A stretch of DNA of 64,000 bases from Bacteroidia bacterium. GTDB taxonomy: Bacteria; Bacteroidota; Bacteroidia; Chitinophagales; Saprospiraceae. Shown in pieces: positions 33,554 through 41,703 of this stretch. The stretch's first letter is position 1. Each line of letters starts with the position of its first letter. The notes below the pieces were generated by a model, which saw nothing but the letters and a program-made list of their open reading frames with translations, made no database searches and had not been told where the DNA came from. Made by a program: the position numbers and the translations under genes. The DNA is taken from positions 17,855-81,854 of the forward strand of contig JAUIEA010000003.1 in NCBI GenBank assembly GCA_030429045.1, in the 5' to 3' direction.

Positions 33554-35461
33554 ATGAAGAAACTGTACACACTTTTATCCCTTTTGGTCACAACTGGCCT
33601 GCTGGTCGCCCAAACGACCTATACCACCAGTTTTGATTTCACCACGTTCTCCTCCGAGTGGCAACAGGAAACGCTCGCATCCGATGGCGGCTGGTCTCTG
33701 TTCAATCCATTTGCATCCAATGTCGTGGATGCCGGTTTTCCGGCTCCCGGTGGTGACTGGCAATACGCCTATACCGCAGATGGGATGTGTTCTTGTGACA
33801 AGAGCAATGACCTGCTGATCATTCCAGGCACCTATACGGCAGATAAGAACTGGACAGTGGTCTTTGAATATTATTTCCCTGGAACAAGCAATAATGTCAG
33901 CGGTGAACATGTCGCAGTGCTCTATTCCACCAATGGCGGATCGACCTGGGCTTCGCTGTTGCAGCTCGACCCTACCGGTAAAGCCTGGCAGACAGCCGTT
34001 ACCGGGTTGAAGACAGCCAATATCCAGGGCGACATCAAATTTGCTATCCGATACAGTGACAATGGGGGGCAGGGCACTGGCGTTGCCATTGACAACCTCA
34101 GCCTCGTGCCGACAGATGGTGCGAACGTCCACGTGACCGGCAAGATCCAATCTGATACGCCCGTATTTGTGGGCAATGATGTCATGGTTCAGGTCACTGT
34201 GAGCAACCTGGGGGATGAGGACATTTACGGTGTCGAGCTCGGTATCAACATGGAAGGGCAAACGCCCTATACTGAGGAGATCGAGGAGATCGAAATACCA
34301 TCGATGACCACCTTCGAATTTGAGTATCCCGTTTCCATTGATGCTGCCGGCCTGGGCACATTTTCGATGACCATCAATCCATTGGGGGCCACCGACCCGA
34401 TGACTGATGACAATGTTTTCGATGTCTTGATCGCTTCCGTGGATGGCAACTCCATCCAGCATGGCATCCTGGCTGAAGAAGCCACGGGTACCTGGTGTGG
34501 CTGGTGTCCGAGAGGGGCCGTGTTCATGGACCTGATGACGGAGAAATATGACGATTTTATCGGCGTGGCCGTGCATAATGGTGACCCGATGGTCAATACC
34601 ATCTATGACTCCTGGATGGCAGGGTCTGTAGGCGGATATCCCAGTGCCCATGTTCAGCGGAAATTCAAGGATTTCAACCCTTCAGACCTGGAGGAAAACT
34701 ATCTCCTGGCAAAGAATATTGCCCCGCCAGCAGAGTTGTCCCTGGACATCGAATATGATGAGGTGACCCGGATGCTCAATGCGACCGTCACCGGCAACTT
34801 CCTGATGAATGTGATCTCCCACCGCTTCAATCTGATCCTGACGGAAGATGGCGTGACCGGCACCGGACCGGGTTGGTCACAATCCAATTATTACGCCGGC
34901 GGTGGTCAGGGCCCGATGGGCGGATATGAGTCCCTGCCCAATCCGGTCCCCGCATCCATGATGGTTTATGATCATGTCGGTCGTGCGATCGTTGGCGGTG
35001 CCAATGGAGCAGCCGGATCATTGCCCTTCCTGACCAAGACCGGAGAAATGCATTCCTATACCTTCAGCACGGAGGTGGATATGGACTGGGATCCGGAGAA
35101 CATCCACGTGATCGGTGTCCTGCACAATGACCAAAGTAAAAGTATTGCGAATGTCGTATCGACATCGTTGCTGAGCAGTGGTTCATCAGATCTACCTGCA
35201 TTCGTGAATAAACTGGCACTATTCCCGAATCCGGCAACCACCGAAGCCTTCCTTCGCCTTCAACTGCAGCAGGCACAACCCGTCAGTATCCAGATCAATG
35301 ATGTCCTGGGACAGGTGGTCGCCTCCCGCGATTACGGTATCCAGACCGGCGATCAGGTTCTGCCCATCCTGATCCAGGACTGGCCGGCAGGCATGTACCA
35401 GATGATGATCACCATTGGAACAGAGACGGTCTCCCGCCCCCTCGTGGTTGGCAGCCGTTAA
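33554..35461 (+). CDS. Omp28-related surface protein with T9SS C-terminal sorting domain
   Basis: About 635 residues. Signal peptide MKKLYTLLSLLVTTGLLVAQ, an N-terminal choice-of-anchor/MAM-like beta-sandwich (about 20-190), a middle Ig-like segment, then a thioredoxin-like Omp28 domain with GTWCGWCPRG and SVGGYPSAHVQR (about 310-510). The C-terminal type A sorting domain begins LALFPNPATTEAFLRL and directs export by type IX secretion. ATG 33554 starts the signal peptide; the track start is upstream. The CxxC site suggests redox activity at the surface; this is inference. A consensus promoter precedes it. Confidence 0.9.
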   Translation: MKKLYTLLSLLVTTGLLVAQTTYTTSFDFTTFSSEWQQETLASDGGWSLFNPFASNVVDAGFPAPGGDWQYAYTADGMCSCDKSNDLLIIPGTYTADKNWTVVFEYYFPGTSNNVSGEHVAVLYSTNGGSTWASLLQLDPTGKAWQTAVTGLKTANIQGDIKFAIRYSDNGGQGTGVAIDNLSLVPTDGANVHVTGKIQSDTPVFVGNDVMVQVTVSNLGDEDIYGVELGINMEGQTPYTEEIEEIEIPSMTTFEFEYPVSIDAAGLGTFSMTINPLGATDPMTDDNVFDVLIASVDGNSIQHGILAEEATGTWCGWCPRGAVFMDLMTEKYDDFIGVAVHNGDPMVNTIYDSWMAGSVGGYPSAHVQRKFKDFNPSDLEENYLLAKNIAPPAELSLDIEYDEVTRMLNATVTGNFLMNVISHRFNLILTEDGVTGTGPGWSQSNYYAGGGQGPMGGYESLPNPVPASMMVYDHVGRAIVGGANGAAGSLPFLTKTGEMHSYTFSTEVDMDWDPENIHVIGVLHNDQSKSIANVVSTSLLSSGSSDLPAFVNKLALFPNPATTEAFLRLQLQQAQPVSIQINDVLGQVVASRDYGIQTGDQVLPILIQDWPAGMYQMMITIGTETVSRPLVVGSR

Positions 35462-35661
35462 AACAGCGTTAAAGAACTGAAAGATGGTCGGATCGAAGAC
35501 ACTTTGGTGCTCGGCCCGACCATCTTCATTTTATTTTGAACTTTACCCTGTCCGCCTGTGTTAAATATCCGATACCGGGCTTTTACCCAATAATGATTGA
35601 TCGTCGATCTCCTTCTGGAGGCACTGATCAACCCTGTTCTGTTTCCGGCGAGATCCAGGCA

Positions 35662-35693
35662 TTTGGGAATAACGTTCCAGAAGAGTATATTTG
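35662..35693 (+). promoter_or_regulatory. Consensus promoter with leader hairpin before the small T9SS gene
   Basis: TTTG (35662-35665), a 20-bp spacer and TATATTTG (35686-35693) match the Bacteroidota consensus perfectly. Directly downstream, TATACTT-cgaa-AAGTATA (about 35695-35712) can fold in the start of the mRNA and ends next to the ATG at 35716. Confidence 0.8.
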
Positions 35694-35715
35694 TATACTT
35701 CGAAAAGTATATTCT

Positions 35716-36390
35716 ATGAAGAGATTACTACCACTTTTACTCCTCCTGTTCATCATCACTGCCGTACAGGCTCAGTTTGAGCTGGGTCCTTCTCCTGTGA
35801 TGACCCAATTTGAGGCAAATGAGAATGACATCCATGGTGATGCCACATTGATCTATAACGGCAATACACCGATCACTCTTCGATGGAATATCATCAATAT
35901 TGAGAGTCCCAAAGAATGGACGGCATATGTCTGTCTGGGTATTGCGTGCTATCCTCCCGGCCAATACACCGGTCTAACCACCATTGAGCCAGGTGATACC
36001 ATCGACATCCAGGGACATTTCTTCACCAACCTGGTTTGTGGGACTGGTTCCTATGATCTGACCTTTACCGATGAGACGATCAATCAGGTCGTTGCTTCCG
36101 GTTCATTCCAATTTGAATGCATGGTCAGTTCGACAACCAATCCAACGTCTCCGAATGCCATTTCTATCTTCCCTAACCCGGCCGTGACCTGGTTCTCCAT
36201 CAGTGAAAACGTCCAGGCATCCAGGGTGGAAGTCTACAACATCATTGGCAAGCAGATCGCACAATACCCCTATCAGTCCTCCGGCCGTTACGACATCAGC
36301 AATCTGGCTGGTGGTATGTATCTGGTACGTGTGATTGACAAGCAGGGTCGCTTGGTCACGACCAAACGATTGACGAAAAACACACCCTGA
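35716..36390 (+). CDS. Small T9SS-exported protein, unknown
   Basis: 224 residues. Signal peptide MKRLLPLLLLLFIITAVQAQ, a beta-rich body (about 25-140) with two Cys in VCLGIACYP and others in LVCGTG and FECMVS, then a type A T9SS sorting domain (ISIFPNPAVTWFSISENVQA to the end). The body has an immunoglobulin-like pattern (NTPITLRWNIINIESPKEWT). The track start lies 180 bp upstream and overlaps the promoter; ATG 35716 is chosen. A surface-exposed or secreted protein; family of the body not recognised. Confidence 0.82.
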   Translation: MKRLLPLLLLLFIITAVQAQFELGPSPVMTQFEANENDIHGDATLIYNGNTPITLRWNIINIESPKEWTAYVCLGIACYPPGQYTGLTTIEPGDTIDIQGHFFTNLVCGTGSYDLTFTDETINQVVASGSFQFECMVSSTTNPTSPNAISIFPNPAVTWFSISENVQASRVEVYNIIGKQIAQYPYQSSGRYDISNLAGGMYLVRVIDKQGRLVTTKRLTKNTP

Positions 36391-36415
36391 TCAGATTGCC
36401 CTGATCAAGTGGTAG

Positions 36416-36455
36416 TAAAAAGCCCGCCCCGAGTATTCGTGGCGGGCTTTTTTTA
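36416..36455 (+). terminator. Terminator after the small T9SS gene
   Basis: AAAAAGCCCGCC and GGCGGGCTTTTTTT flank a CCGAGTATTCG loop stem. It can also serve queD on the other strand. Confidence 0.9.
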
Positions 36456-36464
36456 ACCTCCTGA

Positions 36465-36893
36465 TCAGGCCGGATACTCCACAATATTCCGGGGAGTCTC
36501 ATACAGGCGTACCATCAGTTCCAGGTTTTCCGGTAAATGGATCCGCAATCGATCATAGATCACCCGACAGATATTTTCAGCGGTAGGGATCAGCAATCGG
36601 CCATTGGCATCCGGCTGACAAAACTCGGCCACTTCCAGGTTCAGGTTCTTATGATCCATATAGACCTCCACTTCACGGTAGATCAGGGTCTTCAGTTCTT
36701 TCATATCGATTAGCATACCTGTTTCATGGTTGACTTCTCCACTGACCCGTACATCCAGTTCATAGTTGTGCCCGTGATAATGCGGATTGGCACACAGGCC
36801 AAACACCTCTGCATTGCGTGCTTCCGACCAGTCCTGATGCGCCAGGCGATGAGCGGCATTGAAGTGGGCTTTTCTGATGACAGCGGTCTGCAT
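36465..36893 (-). CDS. queD: 6-pyruvoyl-tetrahydropterin synthase / QueD family
   Basis: 142 residues from the ATG at 36893. Converts 7,8-dihydroneopterin triphosphate (6-carboxytetrahydropterin synthase in queuosine synthesis, or pterin synthase). Zinc ligands: His in KAHFNAAHRL and His-x-His in NPHYHGHNYEL. Catalytic Cys in LCANPHYH. DHKNLN and the late Glu in YETPRNIVEY complete the family pattern. The track start 36986 would overlap the divergent GPx gene; ATG 36926 remains possible. No other queuosine genes are nearby, so QueD versus PTPS is by family likelihood. Confidence 0.85.
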   Translation of the reverse strand: MQTAVIRKAHFNAAHRLAHQDWSEARNAEVFGLCANPHYHGHNYELDVRVSGEVNHETGMLIDMKELKTLIYREVEVYMDHKNLNLEVAEFCQPDANGRLLIPTAENICRVIYDRLRIHLPENLELMVRLYETPRNIVEYPA

Positions 36894-36953
36894 ATCTGAT
36901 GGGTCTTTGATGTGTAACAAATCCATGGCCCTGTGGTTGCCGATGGCAATTCC

Positions 36954-36961
36954 TACCTTTA
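36954..36961 (+). promoter_or_regulatory. -7-like box at the second GPx start
   Basis: TACCTTTA (one base off consensus) ends on the A of ATG 36961. If used, the transcript would begin near the second in-frame ATG at 36967, implying a leaderless mRNA and start at 36967. Confidence 0.4.
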
Positions 36962-37461
36962 TGCCAATGACGATACCAACCGACATTTACGCCTTCACAT
37001 TGCCCCTTTTGGATGGCGGATCGATCTCTTTCGAACCCTTCAAGGGCAAGTATCTCATCCTGGTCAACGTTGCCAGTGAGTGCGGGTTCACGCCGCAATA
37101 TCGGCAACTTCAGGAGCTGTACAGCCAATATTCGGATCAGGTTCAGGTCATTGGCCTGCCTTGTAATGACTTTGGCGGCCAGGAACCCGGTTCACCCGAA
37201 GAGATCCTCAGCTTTTGCGATCAACGCTACCAGGTCACCTTCCCCCTGACCGAAAAGGTCAATATCACCACTCAACCGGTCCATTCCTTGTACAGCTGGT
37301 TGACCCGGAAGGAATATAACGGGGTCCGGGATTTCCCGGTGACCTGGAACTTTACCAAGTTTCTGATCTCCCCGGAGGGCATCTGGCTGGGGGGCTATGG
37401 CCCGACGGTGTCGCCTTTTGCTGATGAGATTCTCCAGAAAACGGGCATAACATCCCCTTGA
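36961..37461 (+). CDS. Glutathione peroxidase-family thiol peroxidase, cytosolic
   Basis: 166 residues, no signal peptide. NVASECGFTPQY holds the catalytic Cys, LPCNDFGGQEPG the Gln and a second Cys, TWNFTKFLISPEG the Trp and Asn. Shares its fold with the exported paralogue at 7539 but is clearly diverged. ATG 36961 or 36967; the track start 36859 lies inside queD and gives no signal or homology. It sits 1 bp before holB, so the two are probably cotranscribed. Probably reduced by thioredoxin. Confidence 0.92.
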   Translation: MPMTIPTDIYAFTLPLLDGGSISFEPFKGKYLILVNVASECGFTPQYRQLQELYSQYSDQVQVIGLPCNDFGGQEPGSPEEILSFCDQRYQVTFPLTEKVNITTQPVHSLYSWLTRKEYNGVRDFPVTWNFTKFLISPEGIWLGGYGPTVSPFADEILQKTGITSP

Positions 37462-37462
37462 T

Positions 37463-38599
37463 ATGAGTCTTTGGAATTTTTCTCAAATCCCTGGCATGGA
37501 CCAGGAAAAAGCTGAACTCCAGCAACTCGCCCGTCAGGATCGGATACCCCATGCGCAGCTCTTTCTGGGTGACTTTGGCTCGGCGGCCCTGGGGCTGGCC
37601 CTGGCTTTTGCCCGACTGGTCCTGTGTGAACAGTCTGGAGAAGAGCCTTGCGAAACATGCCCCGCCTGCCTGAAGTCAGGACGATGGATCCATCCGGACC
37701 TGCACTTTTCCTTCCCGGTCATCGGTGAAAAGAAAACCAGCAATGATTTTCTGACCACCTGGCGTGAATTCATTTCCCAGCACCCTTACGGCCAGCCTTC
37801 GGACTGGTTTGGCAAAATGGGGGAAGAAAACAAACTGGGTAATATCAATGTCGCCGAATGCCACCAGATCTTCCAGAAACTGAGCTACACCATTGTGGAG
37901 GGCCGCTATAAGATCCTCCTGCTCTGGGGGCCGGAGTTTTTGGGCAAGGAGGGGAATCGACTCTTGAAGTTGATCGAAGAACCCCCTCAGAATACCCTCT
38001 TCCTCCTGGTGGGTGCTGATGCTGATCGCATCCTGCCCACCATTCTCTCCCGATGCCAATTGGTCAAGGTGCGACCGTTCCGCGATCCGGAGATCGCGGA
38101 AGCACTACAGGCGCTGAGCCTGGCCGGTGCTCACGAGTCTACGACCTGGGCCTATCTGGCCGATGGGAATCTGGGACAGGCCATCCACCTGTCCAGTGTC
38201 AGTGAACGTCCGGTGGCGGACCTGCTGCTGACCTGGCTGCGGACCTGCTATTCAGACAAGGGGCCTAAATTGATGCTCCTGGTCGAAAAGCTCGCCCGGA
38301 TGGGTCGCGAAGAACAAAAGAGCCTGTTCCAGTATGGACTCTACTTTATCCGTCAGATGGCCCTCGCCTGGTCGGATCGGTCTGACGCCATCCGGCTGTC
38401 GGAAACGGAGAAAACAGCCGCCATCAAGATGGTCAATACCCTGGATCTGGACCGACTTCAGGAAATGATCACCTTGTTTGATGAGTCATTGCGCAGTATT
38501 GAACGCAATGCCAATGCAAAAATCTTATTTTTGAACGTCTCGATCCAGTTGCATGCCGTATTGCGGGATCAAATGCGTTTTATACCGTCGATGAATTGA
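37463..38599 (+). CDS. holB: DNA polymerase III subunit delta'
   Basis: 378 residues. Clamp-loader subunit that, with tau/gamma and delta, loads the sliding clamp. The start IPGMDQEKAELQQLARQDRIPHAQLF and the zinc cluster CEQSGEEPCETCPAC are typical of delta'/gamma-type AAA+ subunits. LLKLIEEPPQNTLFLLV and ILSRCQLVKVRPF match the SRC motif. The P-loop is degenerate (LGDFGSAALGLA), as expected for delta', which does not hydrolyse ATP. It ends one base before ricT, an order (holB followed by the PSP1 protein) also known from Bacillus. Confidence 0.93.
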   Translation: MSLWNFSQIPGMDQEKAELQQLARQDRIPHAQLFLGDFGSAALGLALAFARLVLCEQSGEEPCETCPACLKSGRWIHPDLHFSFPVIGEKKTSNDFLTTWREFISQHPYGQPSDWFGKMGEENKLGNINVAECHQIFQKLSYTIVEGRYKILLLWGPEFLGKEGNRLLKLIEEPPQNTLFLLVGADADRILPTILSRCQLVKVRPFRDPEIAEALQALSLAGAHESTTWAYLADGNLGQAIHLSSVSERPVADLLLTWLRTCYSDKGPKLMLLVEKLARMGREEQKSLFQYGLYFIRQMALAWSDRSDAIRLSETEKTAAIKMVNTLDLDRLQEMITLFDESLRSIERNANAKILFLNVSIQLHAVLRDQMRFIPSMN

Positions 38600-39871
38600 A
38601 TGATCATGGGTTGTGGAGCTTGTTCTAGTCATGCAGGAAGTACGCCATCCGGCTGTAATAGCCAGGGGGGATGTGCCAGTGGCGGATGTAATCGTCTCAA
38701 CACCTTTGACTGGCTCAGTCAACTTGACATTCCCGATCCTTCTTCTTACAACCTGGTAGAAGTCAGCTTCAAGCATGGCTCCCGGAAGGGTTTCTTTCGC
38801 AATCCTGAACGGGTCAGGGCGAACACCGGTGATATGGTGATCGTCGATTCCAATACCGGATATGATATCGGCCGGGTCTCCCTGACCGGAGAACTGGTGC
38901 GGTTGCAAATGAAAAAGAAGAAGACGACCGAAAAACATGTTCTCTATAATATCCAGCGACTGGCCAACGAACGGGATCTGGATCGACTGGCAGAAGCACG
39001 CGATCTGGAAATGCCCACCCTGGTGCGGGCGCGAGCCATTGCCGCCAGTCTCAACCTGAATATGAAGATCGGCGATGTCGAATATCAGGGCGACCGTCGA
39101 AAGGCCTCGTTCTACTATACGGCAGAAGGGCGGGTTGACTTTCGGGAACTGATCCGACACTATGCCCGCGAATTCCGGGTAAAGGTGGAGATGCGCCAGA
39201 TCGGTGCACGACAGGAATCTGGACTGATCGGAGGATTGGGGCCCTGCGGCCGGGAACTGTGTTGTTCTACCTGGCTGACCGACTTCAAATCAGTCAATAC
39301 GGCGGCTGCACGCTACCAGAACCTGGCCATCAACCAATCCAAGCTTTCCGGACAGTGCGGCCGGTTGAAATGCTGTCTCAACTTTGAACTGGACACCTAT
39401 CTCGATGCGCTCAGTGACTTCCCTCAGGATACGGATCGGATCAAGACACAGGAGGGTCTTGCCAACCTGATCAAGACGGATATCTTCAAAGGCCTGATGT
39501 ATTTTGCCTATGATCGTGACCACGGCCGCGGCAAACTCTACGCCCTCGACAAGGAGCGCGTCAAGGAGTTTATCGAAATGAACAAACGGGGTGAATTCCC
39601 GGTTAGTCTCGCAGCTGAGCAAGTGATCACCTCTCCCGTGGATGATGAACCTACATTTGATGATGCGGTGACCGGGGTGATCGAATTGCCGCCGGATAAA
39701 AAGAGGAAGAAAAAAAGAAATACTAAATCGCGTGGTGGTTCCCGCCCTCCCCGGGACAGTAAGAATCCGCGATCGAATCAACGCTCTGGCGGAGGAGGTG
39801 GCCGTAAGAAAGGCGGAAACAGACCTCCCGGAAAGCCAAAGCCGGACAAACCCAATAATCAAGGAGCATGA
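38600..39871 (+). CDS. ricT: PSP1-domain RicT-like regulatory iron-sulfur complex subunit
   Basis: 423 residues. The N-terminus is Cys-rich (CGACSSHAGSTPSGCNSQGG). The PSP1 domain (about 55-260) contains KHGSRKGFFRN and ends in GLGPCGRELCCSTWL and LSGQCGRLKCCLNFE, the Cys pattern that binds Fe-S in the RicAFT complex. The C-terminus is a basic, Gly/Pro/Lys-rich tail. In Bacillus RicT assists RNase Y-dependent mRNA processing; rny is also in this window (61419), though not adjacent. Start ATG 38600 follows the holB stop directly. The tail is longer than in Firmicutes. Confidence 0.9.
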   Translation: MIMGCGACSSHAGSTPSGCNSQGGCASGGCNRLNTFDWLSQLDIPDPSSYNLVEVSFKHGSRKGFFRNPERVRANTGDMVIVDSNTGYDIGRVSLTGELVRLQMKKKKTTEKHVLYNIQRLANERDLDRLAEARDLEMPTLVRARAIAASLNLNMKIGDVEYQGDRRKASFYYTAEGRVDFRELIRHYAREFRVKVEMRQIGARQESGLIGGLGPCGRELCCSTWLTDFKSVNTAAARYQNLAINQSKLSGQCGRLKCCLNFELDTYLDALSDFPQDTDRIKTQEGLANLIKTDIFKGLMYFAYDRDHGRGKLYALDKERVKEFIEMNKRGEFPVSLAAEQVITSPVDDEPTFDDAVTGVIELPPDKKRKKKRNTKSRGGSRPPRDSKNPRSNQRSGGGGGRKKGGNRPPGKPKPDKPNNQGA

Positions 39872-41268
39872 CGTATGATCTTGTTGTGATCGGATCCGGA
39901 CCTGGTGGATATATCGCCGCGATCCGGGCCGCTCAGCTTGGCATGAAGACAGCCATCATAGAACGCTACAATACACTCGGCGGTACCTGCCTGAATGTCG
40001 GATGCATTCCATCCAAGGCACTGCTGGATTCCTCAGAACACTATCACCAGGCCCATTCCTCTTTTGAGGAACATGGCATTGGCATCTCCAAGTTGAGCCT
40101 GGACATGGAAAAGATGATCCAGCGGAAAAATGGCGTGGTCGATGCCACGGTGAAGGGGGTCGAGTTTCTGATGAAGAAAAACAAGATCGATGTGTACCAT
40201 GGCCATGGTTCCTTTGTGGATAAAACCCATGTGCAGGTAACTGTTGAAAAAGGCGACCCTGTGGTGCTGGAGGCCAGGAAGATCATTATTGCCACGGGCT
40301 CCAAGCCCACCACACCCGCCATGTTCAACGTGGATAAAAAGCGGGTCATCACTTCCACGGAAGCCCTGAATATCGACAAACTGCCCAAGTCGATGGTCAT
40401 TATCGGTGGTGGCGTTATCGGATTGGAACTGGGGAGTGTATTTGCGCGCCTGGGCACCCAGGTCGATGTGGTCGAATTCCTCGATCGGATCATTCCGGGG
40501 ATGGATACAGATTGCAGTCGCGAACTACAGCGGTCCCTGAAAAAACTGGGCATGAAGTTCCATCTGGGCCACCAGGTCACAGATGTGAAGGCAACAGCCA
40601 AGCAGGTGAAAATCAGTTTCAAGAACAAAAAGGACGAAACCGGTGAGTTGACTGCCGATTATTGCCTGGTTGCCATCGGTCGCCGCCCCTATACAGACAA
40701 CCTGGGACTGGACAAGATCGGACTGGCGACAGATGATAAGGGGCGAATCCCGGTGGATGCGCACCTGCAAACCAGTGTACCTGGCGTCTTCGCTATCGGT
40801 GATGTCATCCAGGGGCAGATGCTGGCCCATAAGGCCGAAGAAGAAGGGGTTTTTGTCGCCGAGTTTATTGCCGGACAACAACCGCATATCGACTACAACC
40901 TGATCCCCGGAGTGGTGTACACCTGGCCGGAGGTCTCGGCAGTCGGCCAGACAGAACAACAGTTGAAAGACGCCGGTATCCCATACAAATCCGGCAAATA
41001 TCCATTCAAAGCCCTGGGTCGCGCTCGAGCCAGCAATGACCTGGATGGCATGGTCAAAGTGCTGGCCCACCAGGAGACGGATGAGATCCTGGGTGTTCAT
41101 ATCGTTGGCGCACGGGCTGCCGATCTGATCGCAGAGGCTGTTGCATTGATGGAATTCAGAGCATCCGCTGAGGATGCTTCGAGGATGAGTCATGCGCACC
41201 CCACATTCGCAGAAGCCTTCAAGGAAGCCTGCCTGGCAGCCACTGGAGATCGGGCGTTGAATATGTAA
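39868..41268 (+). CDS. lpdA: Dihydrolipoyl dehydrogenase (E3)
   Basis: 466 residues. FAD flavoprotein that reoxidises dihydrolipoamide in the 2-oxoacid dehydrogenase complexes. FAD motif VIGSGPGGYIAA, redox disulfide GGTCLNVGCIPSK, NAD domain VIIGGGVIGLELGSVF, second FAD motif GVFAIGDVIQGQMLAHKAEE, and C-terminal catalytic HAHPTFAEAFKEA. ATG overlaps the ricT stop by 4 bp. It can serve the SucA complex encoded at 8876. An intergenic repeat block follows. Confidence 0.96.
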   Translation: MTYDLVVIGSGPGGYIAAIRAAQLGMKTAIIERYNTLGGTCLNVGCIPSKALLDSSEHYHQAHSSFEEHGIGISKLSLDMEKMIQRKNGVVDATVKGVEFLMKKNKIDVYHGHGSFVDKTHVQVTVEKGDPVVLEARKIIIATGSKPTTPAMFNVDKKRVITSTEALNIDKLPKSMVIIGGGVIGLELGSVFARLGTQVDVVEFLDRIIPGMDTDCSRELQRSLKKLGMKFHLGHQVTDVKATAKQVKISFKNKKDETGELTADYCLVAIGRRPYTDNLGLDKIGLATDDKGRIPVDAHLQTSVPGVFAIGDVIQGQMLAHKAEEEGVFVAEFIAGQQPHIDYNLIPGVVYTWPEVSAVGQTEQQLKDAGIPYKSGKYPFKALGRARASNDLDGMVKVLAHQETDEILGVHIVGARAADLIAEAVALMEFRASAEDASRMSHAHPTFAEAFKEACLAATGDRALNM

Positions 41269-41640
41269 CTGCATGCCCTTACACAGGGCGGTACGTGGCA
41301 GGTTGAGTTATTGCGATATTGAGTTACTTCCTTCGGCAGTCAGGATTTCGATATTTCGAAAGTCAGGGCAGAAGTGGTGTCCAGCTTTCGGCAAGTGCTT
41401 CGCCTTTTCTCTAACCCCATCCTGTCCATCCTCAAATCCTGCAAATCCTGATCCGGACAAGGATAGAAAGCACCAAATTACAAGCTCCAAAAAACAAACA
41501 AATCACAAGCACCAAATTCGAATGACCAAAACAACTGGTAGTTTCGGTCATTGATTTTTGGAATTTGTTTGTGATTTGTGATTTGTGATTTGTGATTTCT
41601 GGGCATGCGCTACATTCCGCCTATCTTCCAACAAGTTTGA
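41269..41640. repeat. Repeat-rich intergenic block 3 (no gene)
   Basis: About 370 bp. Contains ATTTCGATATTTCGAAAGTCAGG (about 41345), related to the repeated unit at 60.7-61.0 kb. A long interrupted inverted repeat runs from about 41470 to 41600 (AACAAATCACAA, CCAAATTCGAATGACC against GGTCATT, GGAATTTG, TTTGTGATTTG). It ends in four perfect tandem copies of GTGATTT (41571-41598). The short ORFs reported here have no coding features. Confidence 0.7.
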
Positions 41641-41654
41641 ATGGACACCGCATA

Positions 41655-41685
41655 AAAAAAGCCCCGACAATGCCGGGGCTCTTCT
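41655..41685. terminator. Bidirectional terminator between lpdA and the PDZ gene
   Basis: AGCCCCG-acaatgc-CGGGGCT with AAAAAAA before it (a T-run on the minus strand, so strongest for the PDZ gene) and CTTCTT after it. Confidence 0.8.
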
Positions 41686-41703
41686 TACTATTTATACTAC
41701 CGT

